Shown piece by piece: positions 25,901 to 37,300 of a stretch of 64,000 bases of DNA. The notes below the pieces were generated by a model. That model ran no database searches and was not told the DNA's origin. It worked only from the letters and a program-made list of their open reading frames with translations. Origin of the DNA: Mercenaria mercenaria (Eukaryota > Mollusca > Bivalvia > Venerida > Veneridae); NCBI RefSeq assembly GCF_021730395.1, contig NC_069369.1, positions 60,849,501 to 60,913,500 on the forward strand, read 5' to 3'. A program made the position numbers and the translations under genes. Numbering within the stretch: the stretch's first letter is position 1; the number at the start of each line of letters is the position of its first letter.

Positions 25901-28900
25901 CAGTATTAAGGTAAAGGAAAGTTTGTGATTGTATTACACCATTTTGCTGTAACTTTGACAAACTAGTCACAATCGATCTTTTAAAATGTGTGTAAAAATT
26001 TCGAAAGTGTTGATTAAGTGATTCAAAAAGATATTGGCAAAAACTTAAGTGTAGCGTTAGAAAATTTGTTATGTGTATACAGGCCACAGAGCAGACTTTG
26101 CGCCGTCGATTTATATATGGATTCTTATTATAATTATCTCTATAGACACTTTCTAATGATGTTTGACTTTCACTTACTAATCTACACATAATTTCAGGTG
26201 GAGCAAGTTTAGCAATCGCTACAGCTGCTGCTGGAATTCATGCCGGTGTAAATCTGAATGACGCGGATGACTGTAATAGAAATGCCCGACGTCTCAGAGA
26301 GGACGCAACGTCTAAGCGGCAACAAGCACAAACCCTAAGAACAAAACGAGATACGCTGGAGGCAGAGAAACGGACTTTGGAATCTCAAATAAGAACACTT
26401 CAGACAAGTTCAGGTATTGACACGGCTTAATACAAAAATACAAAGACTTAACGTTATACTCTATTTGATAGTCTAGGTGTTCATTATTATGCAATTGCAA
26501 CACACAGAAATTTGCAACCCACAGAAATAGCATTTGCAACACACAGAAACAGCATGTGCCTACCGAGTTAAAATCGACGTGTCAATCAGACCTTTCATTT
26601 TGCGTAATCTGTTTTCGTTCTGGTCCAAAATGGTAACGGCAACAATAAAGAAGATAATAAAACCAAAATAATTCAACTTGCAATGCATAAACTTAATGAT
26701 GAAATAGCAAACTATTGATACTTAGGCCTTCAATGCACTAAACTGGTTCATTTAAGACCAAAAAGGATGTTTACGTAATTCTACAGTTTGCAAAATTAAA
26801 CGAAATCGTGGACTTTTTATTGATACCAAAATGCATAAGTTTTCTTCGAAAAATTAATTTCAAAAGCTATAACTTCGTGGTAGTTTTAATGGATTTCTTT
26901 ATCTATTGGGGTTTAACAACAAACTGATACAATTATTGGGCAAAACTTGACTTTCCAGCTTTTGATTGTGAAAGAAGACCTCAAGTGCCCCTCCAGGCAT
27001 TATTTCAGGCACGAGCGTGCACTTAGATAGAACTTCCGACCTTCCATAAGTCAGTTGGATACTTCCGCACATGAAACAATTTCTATAACCCAAACGAGGT
27101 TTTGAATCTGCGGTGGTGAGGTTAAGTGATTCGTAGTCAGCTTTCTTGACCAATCGGCCACGGAGGCACCCTAGTTGCACTTATTAAAAAACATTCTGAA
27201 AGTTGCATATTTTTATAACATATATAGTGCATGCTGTTTTTTTACGCATCATGTTGATTGAGTAGACTAAAATGGTGTATTTTCCTTTAAATATTTAAAG
27301 ATGAATTACAAGATGCGGCTAGTGGATTACAAGAGGTAAGCGGTTACCTTCGTTCGTCAGTCAACGTCATCAATGATTTACTGCGAGCAATTGAGGTTTG
27401 TTGAAAATAATCATTTGCTATTTGATCTCGGTGTTTCCACTGTTGTGTGTCTTATTGCAATGATTTGATAAGTTCGTTATAGATGACCGTGTACCGTGTT
27501 GCAGCCCTACAATTTGCGAAAACATATGTTCAAAAAGGAACTTTCACAGTAGTAGTCTAAGGTGTTATTTGTCAGTAGTAATCATTGTCTCAGGACAGAG
27601 CGCCATGTTGCGATAAACTCTGGATCTTTGCGTTGTTTTAGGTAATTCGTAATTCAGTTTTACTTTGTAAATAATTTGACTTAAACCAGTGATAATAAAA
27701 GTTTGATGTTGCACATATCAATACATATATCATAAATAAACCTATAAGAAATTCAAGAACCCTTATTTAGTTAATTAACCGCCGTATATAACTAAAATAA
27801 TTAAACCAAACAAAACAAACGATCAAATCAATGTACAGTGTAGCTGATTCAGTTTGATATGTTGTGTGTGTGTGTGGCTTCCCCGCATGAACAAATTATA
27901 CACTCCCAAGCATGGTTTCGAACCCACAGTGGTCAGGGGCAAACGACTCTGCCACGGAGGTCCCTTCTGTTGTATGTTATCATGATCAAATTTTCTTTTC
28001 CGTTTGAAAATAATATATAAATTATATGACCCTAAATTTTGCTTCAGAAATGAAATGAAAATGTTCCACATTTGTATGACGAGACTGTGTTTGTAAAATA
28101 TACTTTGTCTACAATAATCGCTAAATTAATATCTCTTTTATCAGAACATGGATACAGCGATGAAAGATGCAGAACTGCAAAGCAACTCCTTTGTGATAAT
28201 ACAGAACGCATTTGCTCGTTATCCGGAAACTTTAGGAGCTAAGTCACAGCCTTATCTTGATAAACTTAAGGTAACAAAAACAGCTATTTTTGTAAAATGC
28301 GGTTGACAATTTTCAGAAGATACCTTGACAATTCATATTCTGATTCTACAATAAATTACATATAAAAAAGGTATGTTGAAATAGTTGTCAATTTGTTTCA
28401 TACATTTGAAAAATGAAAGGTAAGGAAACATTTGCTTTTGCATTAACTCGTGATGTTAAAAAAACAAAGATTAAAATCCAGAAGGGAAAGCCCCGTTCTA
28501 AGAACGCAGCTTCCCAAACCGCAACTCGCAGTAGAGCCCACATGGACGTGCAAACGATCAACAAAACGTCTTTGAGTTCGTAAGCGGTACGCTTGACAAG
28601 CTACTGGTGCAAGTTCAAGAGAACACCAGTTGGCCATGATGGCACTATAATGGCTCACCTGTAATCAGTGAAAGAACGGTTGCAAAACATTAAAGGAGCT
28701 AATGGCTTTTTATATTATATAAGAAACAAATATTCATCTATGTGTTTTGATATTCAGTTTAGGTTGGTATTCGGTTTTAAAATATTGCAATATTGATTTT
28801 GATGTATGCCCCTTTATAAAGATTCAATTTGGATTAATTTGAATTGCAGGAAAAATGGATACGGCTTGAGAACGTACTTGTGCAATATGGGGCTAAAGAA

Positions 28901-28912
28901 AGTCTTACCTAG
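22999..28912 (+). CDS. secreted helical hairpin family, gene 2 (frame interrupted)
   Basis: Exons: 22999-23058, 25070-25630, 26198-26413, 27301-27395, 28145-28270, 28850-28912 (stop TAG). Exon 1 encodes the signal peptide MTTYRYICFLGVGLQLINAQ; another in-frame ATG lies eight... seven codons upstream, but alignment with genes 3 and 4 favours this one. Exon 2 encodes QLLNVPSKLSALAAKLHYDK, a long helical region, a lysine-rich KKKKKKGLFG and GGIVGVALAPFTG. Exon 3 continues GGASLAIATAAAGIHAGVNL and DADDCNRNARRL. Short exons encode YLRSSVNVINDLLRAIE, NMDTAMKDAELQSNSFVII and a C-terminus ending AKESLT. All introns have GT-AG borders. Exon 2 is not open throughout: its reading frame has about one break compared with genes 1, 3 and 4, so this copy may be a young pseudogene unless the assembly is wrong. 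Three TE copies lie in its introns. Confidence 0.75.
23925..24125. repeat. 28-30 bp tandem repeat in gene 2 intron 1
   Basis: About seven diverged copies of a unit like AAAGGAACTATGTTATATTC followed by ATGTATTT. Simple intronic minisatellite. Confidence 0.7.
26495..26553. repeat. short tandem repeat in gene 2 intron 3
   Basis: About three copies of TTGCAACACACAGAAA-like units of 14-25 bp. No other content. Confidence 0.6.
26893..27172 (-). mobile_element. tRNA-headed SINE
   Basis: On the minus strand it starts GGTGCCTCCGTGGCCGATTG, with an A-box-like TGGCCGATTGGT and a weak B box (GCAGATTCAAAACC), followed by GTTTCATGTGCGGAAG, TATGGAAGGTCGGAAGTTC and AGGGGCACTTGAGGTC. I know this type as a common bivalve tRNA-derived SINE. 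It lies in gene 2 intron 3. Confidence 0.7.
27860..27965 (-). mobile_element. truncated SINE, same family as 26893-27172
   Basis: The minus strand reads GGGACCTCCGTGGCAGAGTC, then GTGGGTTCGAAACCATGC (B-box-like) and TTCATGCGGGGAAGCC. Only the tRNA-like head and a short body remain. It lies in gene 2 intron 4, beside a (GT)n run. Confidence 0.65.
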
Positions 28913-29376
28913 GTGTACGTTTTGTCAAATGTTGAAACTGTCAAACATTTGAAACATTTCATCGTACAAATGCCCTTTGTGAAATGGAAAAGACATCGTG
29001 CAATGCACAATACAAAAATACGTTTAATGTCATTTCTTATTTTATTTCATCTTGTAGGCGATTGTGAGAAATGTGTGTTCAGATGACAAAATACTGATAT
29101 TTCTGTGCTTCATTTATCAACTTACATTTTATTCCTATATATATTTTAAATGTTCATATGCATTGTGTTATTGCTTTTATTATGCTTGTTTTATATAATG
29201 TTGCTTGGAATATACCTAAAACCTAAATACAGTTCCGAAACAAAACATTCCTTCTGATATTAAAGATTAAATAATCGTACAAAACTTTGTTCCTATTCAC
29301 CAACACTTTTTACAATATTTTAAACTGTGTAAATGGAAACTATATAAAAATGTACCGTGTTACAAATGACAATGTA
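28913..29376. other. gene 2 3' flank
   Basis: Presumed 3' UTR and AT-rich flank of gene 2. AATAAA-like signals are scattered. No other feature seen. Confidence 0.4.
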
Positions 29377-29613
29377 TGAGCCACACCATGAGAAAACCAA
29401 CATAGTGCGTTTGCGACCAGCTTAGATCCAGACCAGCCTGCGCATCCGCGCAGTCTGGTCAGGATCCATGCTGTTCGCTTTCAAAGCCTATTGCAATTAG
29501 AGAAACCATTAGCGAACAGCATGGATCCTGACCAGACTGCGCTAATGCGCAGGCTGGTCTGGACCCATGCTGGTCGCAAACGCACTATGTTGGTTTTCTC
29601 ATGGTGTGGCTCA
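29377..29613 (+). mobile_element. palindromic MITE, copy 4
   Basis: Complete copy flanked by TA on both sides. The outer arms read TGAGCCACACCATGAG/CTCATGGTGTGGCTCA and the inner pair GTGCGTTTGCG/CGCAAACGCAC. Both differ from other copies but stay complementary to each other. Confidence 0.85.
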
Positions 29614-30540
29614 TATGTAGTACCCTATAATCAAATTTTTTAATGAGGCCGTCGTTGATGAAAATCGCATTATTGAAAGTTTGTACAAGTTTCATTCGTA
29701 AGTAATTGTCATAATTAGTCCATAATTTGTTTCGTTGTGCGGAAACCTAGCATATATCACCTGTTCCTATACAATGCATCTATTCAACTTTTGGACGTAA
29801 TTTTCAGTACACGTCTAATTACACTATGCGCATGCGTGCATTAATTACCTTGAGGTGGAAAAATCTGTAGACTTTGAGGTGGCGCTCAGAATCGGAGTGT
29901 TAGCTAATCTGCAGATTTATTTGCTTGGTGTTTAAAGCCGGCCCTTTTTCATTAGTATTTTAGTTACCAAAAGGCAAGTAATTTACATTACAGTCGTTTA
30001 AAAGACAGAATCCAATTTCTTTCTCCATTCGATCATATTAATTAACATTACAGGTTTTATACATGTTCTTGGACAGAAGATTCTTAGTTACATTCGATGT
30101 ATAGTGAGAGGCATTTTCCACTTAACTTCGGTGTTCTATGTTTAAGCGCTCTAAGGTAGAGATCGGACTGAAACTTTCAGTTCTGGAAAAAATAAATATA
30201 TTGCGATTTCAATACTCGTATGTTAGACTAGCCACTAGACTGATAATAAGATATTTCTACATATTTTCCTTTTTTTCTGTCTACTTTCATTTCATAGGGA
30301 CACAAATCAGTATATTCTAGAAATTTTCTTTGAGGACTGATATTAAAATTATCATATATTTTGGACATAGGATACAGCCTGGCTCAGTTCACTACATTCA
30401 ATCATAAAAATGTAAAAAAAATATCTTAGTCTAGAAGCTAGCCTGCTGGTACGTGTACGTGTAGTAAATCCTTATTACATGATAGGCATCTGCTAAAATT
30501 GTCCTATAAAATCTTATGATCCTTTTGAAGAATTTGTTTG
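29614..30540. other. intergenic DNA, no gene seen
   Basis: AT-rich with short open frames only. I see no splice-bounded coding block or repeat with clear ends. Confidence 0.4.
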
Positions 30541-30544
30541 TTTT

Positions 30545-30816
30545 GGGTTTAACGCCATTTTTCAACAGTATTTCAGTTATGTAACGGCGGGAAGTTAACC
30601 TAACCAGTGTTCATGGATTCTGTACCAGTACAAACCTGTTCTGCACAAGTAACGGCCAACTTCCCCATATTAATGAGAGGCGGAGGACGAATGATTTCAG
30701 ACACACTGTCTTTTATCAAATCGTCACGGAGAACACACGTCTCGCCCAGGGCTCGGACTCACGACTCCGAGATCCGTAGATCTGCGCTCTCCCTATTGAG
30801 CTAAGCGGGCGGGCTC
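30545..30816 (-). mobile_element. tRNA-headed SINE
   Basis: The minus strand begins GCCCGCTTAGCTCAATAGGG (A box TAGCTCAATAGGG) and AGAGCGCAGATCTACGG, then a B-box-like GAGTCCGAGCCC, followed by GGGCGAGACGTGTGTTCTCC and a body ending near GGCGTTAAACCC-like sequence. A related copy is at 52020-52230, and the element at 63178-63420 has a similar head. Confidence 0.75.
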
Positions 30817-31261
30817 CTTTTGAAGAATAGAACGCAAGCAAATGAAATAATAGCATACTTGGTTTGACTGAGTCTGTTCATGACAGTTGATAAGATTTCA
30901 AACATCTCTCATGCCTCTTATCGTCTTAATATGCGGAATTCTGTTATACTAGATTCGAATGGACTCCATGATCCAAAGTGATCAAAAAATATAACAACAC
31001 TGATTCAAAGTACGGGGAGATTTTTTACAGCCATTACACGGCTCTTTAAGACTGCTTTATAATAGCTGATAACATCTGATCGCCACAGGAAAGTCTACAA
31101 GCTTTCTGTTGTTTTACAAGTACAGAATGATATCATGCTTAAAAGTTCATAGTACAGTAGGTTCATACTCTAATTTGATGTAAGAGAAAGTTGAGTAAAC
31201 TTGGCTGTTGAAAAAAGAAGAAAAGAAGTAAAATGGACATAACATTTTGAAAATACAGAAC
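30817..31261. other. intergenic DNA, no gene seen
   Basis: AT-rich, nothing supported. Confidence 0.35.
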
Positions 31262-31755
31262 AGAATTATTGAACCTATGTAAGCTGATCACAGTGGACAT
31301 GTGTGTGAAGTTTCAATCCATTCCATTTAGTTGGTATACAAAGATACCCAGCTTACATAAAAAACTTAATAAGAAATGCTTAGTCGAAAAAGCGGCATTA
31401 TTTTGTAACAAAGAAGCAAACCTATGTAGTGCAAGTCAGTTCATCGCAGTAAATAAGTGGGTAAAATTCAATCAATTTCCATTAGTGGGTACTGAGATAC
31501 CAGCTTATGTACAAAACGCAAAGTCGAAAAATGGACATAATTTTGTAGAAATGCAGAGTAGAGCTATGGAACCTAAGCACTCATGCCAGATCATCACAGC
31601 GAACAAATGTGTGAAATTTCAATCATTCAAATCAGTTGGTACTGAAATATAACAATCTATTCCCACGAGTGGTACTGAGATACCAGCTTATATATCAAAA
31701 CGTAACCAAATCGGTAAGCCGACGCTGACGAATGGGCGAGTCCAAGAGCTCAACT
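31262..31755 (-). mobile_element. fragment of the AGCTCGACTATTCG tandem-repeat element
   Basis: Units with GTCGAAAAATGGACATAATT, GTGTGAAGTTTCAATCCATT and GTACTGAGATACCAGCTTA, ending GACGAATGGGCGAGTCC. Matches the array at 53000-54375. A 127-codon open frame through it is repeat-derived. Confidence 0.65.
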
Positions 31756-32167
31756 TACTTATCTAGTCTAGCTAAAATGAAAAAATACGTCTGCAAAAAT
31801 ACGTCTGCATATTTTGCAATAGAAACTGCATAATTTGCAGGCGTATTAAAATAGAGATTGTAGAGATTAATATCATAAACTAATTACTGTGATGAATCTG
31901 AATCTGATTAAGCTATTTGTGGGCTGATTAATCCACTGATTTTAGAAACATTGAAGTACATATGAGAGTAGCTTGATTGTGATAAAAGGGTCCTGCAAAA
32001 AGTTCTGTCACTGGGTTCGGATTTCTTATATCCCTATTCCTTATACCGAAACAAATTTTTGTAACCTTTTTACCCAATCGTGAAAAACAGATATAAATAG
32101 TCTTCTTTTTGGTATCTGTTTGAAACACTGAAAAATGGCGATGCCAAAAGAACTTCTGGACTTCTAT

Positions 32168-32796
32168 TTCTTTCCAGAATATAAGATTCTTTCACCGGTT
32201 GTAGCTGCAGATGGGAATATCCGGCCTCGCGGGTAACTGTTTAAGACGGTAACGAGACAAGACCGAGTTACCGCGTAAACAGTTACCCGAGAACCGGGCA
32301 TTCCTATCTGAACCTACAGCCAGTGATAGAATCTTTTTCTTGCATACCGTATTCAAGAAATAATTGTAAAAATAAAATCAAACGAATGATTTTCTTTTTA
32401 GAACTAGTTACTTACAACAGCGTATTTGAACAAAGCGCGGGAGATCAACGTCTGTAAACAGGAAAGACGTCATGGCGTTTCAAAGACAAATAACAATGTT
32501 TAGTTCCGGTTTTGTTTTACTACTTGCAGCGTAACGTTTTGTATTTTCAATAAACTTACCTTTTTGAATCGAGAAATATACTATAAGGAACAAAGAGGAA
32601 CTATCAAGGTATTGGATTTTTATTCCGTTTTATGAAATAAACTTTAAATTACTACATAATTCTTCTACATATATGTAGATCGCAATACGTCATTTACAGC
32701 ACGAGAGTCATCTTACACCCCGGGGTGTAAGATAGAGTTTTCCAGCACCGATGAAAATACCGGAAATCCCCGTCTGGTATGCAAGAAAGCATTTTC
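32168..32796. repeat. cluster of nested palindromes
   Basis: Inner inverted pair GGGTAACTGTTTA/TAAACAGTTACCC around 32232-32291 within a longer imperfect inverted repeat; a short perfect hairpin CATCTTACACCCCGGGGTGT at about 32710-32735; and an inverted pair TTCTTGCATACC/GGTATGCAAGAA at about 32338 and 32777. Probably one or two nested foldback elements; borders are uncertain. Confidence 0.45.
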
Positions 32797-33800
32797 TTAA
32801 GCCTTGGAAATAAAAAAAAGTAACAGGGACTCAGGTCAGATGATTATGGCGGATGGTTTACAACTTCCACCTTTTCAGAAGCCAAAATAGACCGACCTCT
32901 TGTTATATTTTCTGGTCCTTTGGGATCAAGGTGTCTGTTCAACATATGTGTAATAGAGTTCCGCTTAAACCGGTGCTAGGGAGCGTGAGAGCTGTTGCAC
33001 ATATCATGACTTCTCATGAACAGACTCAATCAAACCGAGTCTGCTATATATTCTTCTTGCTTGCATTCTTTGCTCCCAAAGGATCTTTTTACAGATTTTA
33101 TAAACAACCTCGCACTTGTGAGAGGAGGCGTTGTTGTGTATAAGATGAACTCCTGATCATCCTTTGCTTAGACGTTTCTTATTGTAAAACTTTTTCACTT
33201 TCTTCAGTACAGAGATCTTGTAGAATCGTCCAGTGACTTTATGACCAGATGGACAAGGCACTTGAACGACTGGCCCACTAGCATTGAAGAAAATTGCGTA
33301 CAACATCGTTTTCGAACTAATGGTTCTCTTGGCAATAGAGGGGCATTTTTGATCTTTTCGCTTTCATTGCTTATTATCAGCCCTTCTCTGTTGCTCAAAT
33401 ATGTGCACACAGGTTTCGTCACCTGTTTGCAAGTTAGAAATAACCCGACTATCAAAGCCTTTGTATGTTTTCGAAAGTTCCCGCGCACATTTAAGGCGTT
33501 GTTTCTTTTGCTCCTCAGTGAGCAAATGAGGTACCCACCTAGCGCAAACCTTTCTCATGTCCAAACGCTTGTTCGGCATTGTTTGTACACTGCCTTCTGA
33601 TATGCAAGTACAACTGGTTGTATTTTTCACCAACAAGCGCGCATCCTGTTCGCCCATAGCGTTTATTGCAGCGATGTTTGCCTTTGTAACAGAAGTCTAA
33701 GGCCTACCAGAATGGGCACCATCTTCGACAGATAATTTCCCTGCTTTTAAAGCTCTAACTCACCTAAAAACTGTGTGCATTGAAATGGCCTGAGGTCCAT
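32775..33800 (-). pseudogene. second mariner-family transposase remnant
   Basis: Reads on the minus strand from about 33800 to 32775 with several frame breaks and an in-frame stop. Parts in order: end of the HTH region, MRKVCARWVPHLLTEEQKKQ, QTGDETCVHIFEQQRRADNK (first catalytic Asp kept), and near 32870-32790 the C-terminal SSDLSPCYFFLFPRLKK. The sequence differs clearly from the mariner at 9110-10095, so it is another lineage. Ends and inverted repeats were not found. Confidence 0.8.
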
Positions 33801-34240
33801 ATATAAGGACCCTTCTATGAAAACATTGATCTTAAAGCAATTCCTAAAGCGTCATGCGTATGGTTTCTAGTTCAGTGATTTTTTTTTAAGATAAGATTTT
33901 AAAATGTCCTTGGAGTATTTCAATTTTACTGGCATCGGAAGTATTGTAACTGTCAGAAGTACACGTTGCAACATTTCATTTGTTTATTTCATTACTTTAT
34001 TTTCGGGTTAGGCGTGAAAACTTTTAATTTTTTATTTACGTAAGTATTGCAACTGTAAAAACTCCTTGAGTTAAAATTATGTTATAAATTATCAAGTTTC
34101 AGTTTCAAGTTTATTAGCAATCGGCAAAACATTTGCCTTTGGCCATTTACAATAGTGATAAATTATCAAGTTAAGATCCGTAATTGGTTTCTTTCAACAA
34201 TTATAATACGTTGTATAAATCAAATCGTTATTATTGTGTG
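33801..34240. other. intergenic DNA upstream of gene 3
   Basis: AT-rich. Part of it (about 33970-34320) resembles the region upstream of gene 4 (about 55260-55490), with shared blocks such as TTTTTTATTTACGTAA. No separate gene. Confidence 0.45.
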
Positions 34241-34247
34241 AATTCTA

Positions 34248-34258
34248 CTTTCGATTTC
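34248..34258 (+). promoter_or_regulatory. ISRE/IRF-like element upstream of gene 3
   Basis: CTTTCGATTTC, complement GAAATCGAAAG, fits GAAANNGAAA. It is embedded in GAATTCTACTTTCG, also present upstream of genes 2 and 4 at similar distance from the start codon. Function is inferred. Confidence 0.5.
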
Positions 34259-34323
34259 AAATCTACGTTTGCTGTTTAAATGTTTGTTTATTTAGTTTTC
34301 AGTGAAGGCAAACAACTTCGAAA

Positions 34324-37300
34324 ATGAGAAATTACTTTTGTATTTTCATTGTTTCTATAGCGTTACAGCTAATTTATGCCCAGGTACGTATATTTGAATC
34401 TATCAAAGCAAAAGCATGTACACTGCCGCTTTATCTTTTTGTCTGTAATGTCAATGTAATCTGTGGTCTGTCTCATAAGAGTGAATGTTTAAATGCAACT
34501 GACTGTACTGAAATTATTTCACATAAAAGCGCTACTTTCGATCTGATATAAATAAGAACAGGCTACTTTCGATTTAAGTTCGATTTACATGATGGAAAAT
34601 AATTATGGGGAATTTGCTAAGCTGAGAAGTGCTGTTATGGTTCTGTTTGATCCGTTCCCGTTTTCGCACCGCTTTTCGACTATTCCACTGGATATTGTGG
34701 CAGACGACGGCAGACACCGTAGAAAAGCCATTCGTTCTCAATTACATTCGTACATAACCATAAGTGTAAAGAACTATAAAGGGCCGCCAAACGATTAATT
34801 TGCAGCGGGGTACCTTATTCATAACTACTTTATTTACACGTTTTGATTTCATGAAACTGATTATTTTCATAGGATGTATAATTGTTTGTAACCTGCTTAC
34901 ACATATCGTATCAAATATACAACTTCCGTGTCTGTTTACACCTCGTTGGGTTTTGGAAAGGGGGGACTGCTGTACTTAGTAGACTTCAAATTATTATCAG
35001 TATTTGGCACAAACGTGAAATAAATCAGCCAGAAAATGTGTATAAATGACAGTTAAAAGCCGCACTGTCTAATGATAAAAAGTCGTACTGTTCAATGATA
35101 AACTTAAGACTGACACTTTTATAAAAAAGCCATCTATGCATAATTTTTAGAGTTACTGGATACTACTGATAAACAAGATTTGTGAAAGGTCGCACTGTTC
35201 GTAAAAGAAGCACTTATTGTAGGAAATTCTATTCAAAATGCATATAAATTCAAATGTTTGTTTTGTTCATCCTCAATGATGCATTCTTTTGACTATATTG
35301 TATGTTTTTGTCCATATTGAGTGACATTTCAGTAATATATAATCTTGACTGTGTCAAGGATGTTTATATTTTGTATGAAAATGACAACGTACTATGTACA
35401 AGTCGGAAATAAATATTTGTTCTGTTCTGCTCTGTTCTGTTCTAATGATAAAAAGTCGTACTGTCTCGTACCCGGAGTAAAAAAAAACACGTTTTTACCT
35501 GCAGCAGTGACGTCATACCATTTAGACGTCATATTAAGATAACGTCGTACCCAATGCAAGACCAAGAACACTAGAGAAATGACGAACCGTTGCAGATGCT
35601 TGTAGTTAGTCAGAGTACCATTTGAGTTAATGGATTTAATAATAAAACAAATGTTGCCTTTTGATCGAGAATTTATTGACCTGGAAACTTTGTCAGGTCG
35701 ATAAATCCTCATGTCGACCTCTCTGAAAGGCAATAATTGTATAATATTTTTAAGAGACTGGAGAGATGTTGGGAATTGAGATTTTGACTGGTCGTTTTTG
35801 TGAATAAAACAATTTCTAAACATTCTATTGTTCAAGTAACGTCTCGTGAAAAAACTATATTTTAATACACGGCAACCTTGTCAAATATGGCCTTCCATGT
35901 TAGGTGTTCACACTGTACTGTTGATGATAAAATGACGTCATCTTTTACAGCTTATTTAAAATGGAATTACTATAATTTTGAAAACTTCTTTTACATCAGA
36001 AATGACATTTAAATACAGTTAACTTATTAACATATATCATAAATATGAAAAGTAATTGTTAAGATAAATTCGTTACAAAGCGTAAAGTTCACCTAATTGA
36101 AACTCGATATATCAAACTCGCTAATCTCGAAATTCCGGCAAGCTCGAATACATTTTCAAGTTCCGTCCCGACAACTTATGCACAAAATATCCTTTTAAAT
36201 TGAATTTCATTTATTTCGAAGTAAAACGTTTGATGCCTTGGAATTTGAGATATCGAACACTGCCAATTGAGAGCTCTCGCCCCGGCAGTGTATATTCCAT
36301 ATTAGACAATCTAGATTTAATATTTAAGATCATTACTATGTGTAAGGATTTTAATGTGTAAGCAATTTATTGAATGCTTGTTATTGTATTCTTTGGTTTC
36401 ACAGAGATCTCTAGAGCTGTAAATCTCGAAAATTAATACACCGTTGACTTAAAATTGTGTAGTCTGAAACCAGTATTAGTTTAAAACCTCTGAATGAATA
36501 AACTACGAACAATGTGATTTAGTGTTATACACTTGTGTCTATCGTTACAAAGCTGTCGTTCCCTGATGCCTGTTCCCAAAGGAAACTTTACAGAAGACCC
36601 AAATTGGCCGCTTTCTAGTCCAGCACACAATTATGTAGCTTTACTTTCAAATTGATAAAACGTATTTGAGCCGTGCCATGGGAAAACCAACATAGTGGGT
36701 TTGCGACCAGCATGGATCCAGACCAGCCTGCGCATCCGCGCAGTCTGGTCAGGCTCCATGCTGTTCGCTTTTAAAGCCTATTGGAATTGGAGAAACTGTT
36801 AGCGAACAGCATGGATCCTGACCAGACTGCGCGGATGCGCAGGCTGGTCTGGATCCATGCTGGTCGCACACCCACTATGTTGGTTTTTGGCACGGCTCAT
36901 TTAATAAGTTTATAGACTAAGCTCCTCCAGGCTGGAGAAGCATCTATAACAAATAAGCATGCAGGTGCTGGAGCTATTGCGCGCATCACACATTATACTA
37001 AAAAAAGTATAATAAGAAAATATACATCTTACCGACTATATATACTTAACCGTCAATAAGATATCGTTTATAAATAAGTATGTGTTAGTGCTGAAAATCA
37101 TCCGGATTGCATATATAAGCATGTCTGTATATTTTTGACGTGTTCTATCCTTGCAGCAGTTGCAGAAAGTTCCAAGTAAACTGTCAGCACTTGCTGCTTT
37201 ACTACATCGTGACCAAGACATTCAGACCGAAATTAACAGACTTGCACGTGATGGCCAGCAGGTTGCGAATTCGTTCAAACGCATGCTAGAAGCTGATGGA

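Noticed and set aside
28443-28658. 71-codon minus-strand open frame in gene 2 intron 5
   Set aside because: No recognised similarity and no start or splice context; more GC-rich than its surroundings but not enough to support a gene.
29377-29613. Large hairpin as a microRNA precursor gene
   Set aside because: It is one of seven dispersed copies with mobile-element ends. Small RNAs from it are possible, but nothing marks it as a dedicated gene.
31269-31652. 127-codon plus-strand open frame
   Set aside because: It runs through diverged units of a dispersed tandem repeat (see 53000-54375) and shows the repeat's periodicity.
35392-35835. 147-codon minus-strand open frame inside gene 3 intron 1
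   Set aside because: No family resemblance, no splice context, and part of it covers a microsatellite and repeated AAAAGTCGTACTGT blocks.
36100-36295. Possible pogo/Tigger fragment (CTCGATATATC, CTCGAA blocks)
   Set aside because: The blocks recall a repeat, but I could not find both ends or any transposase sequence.
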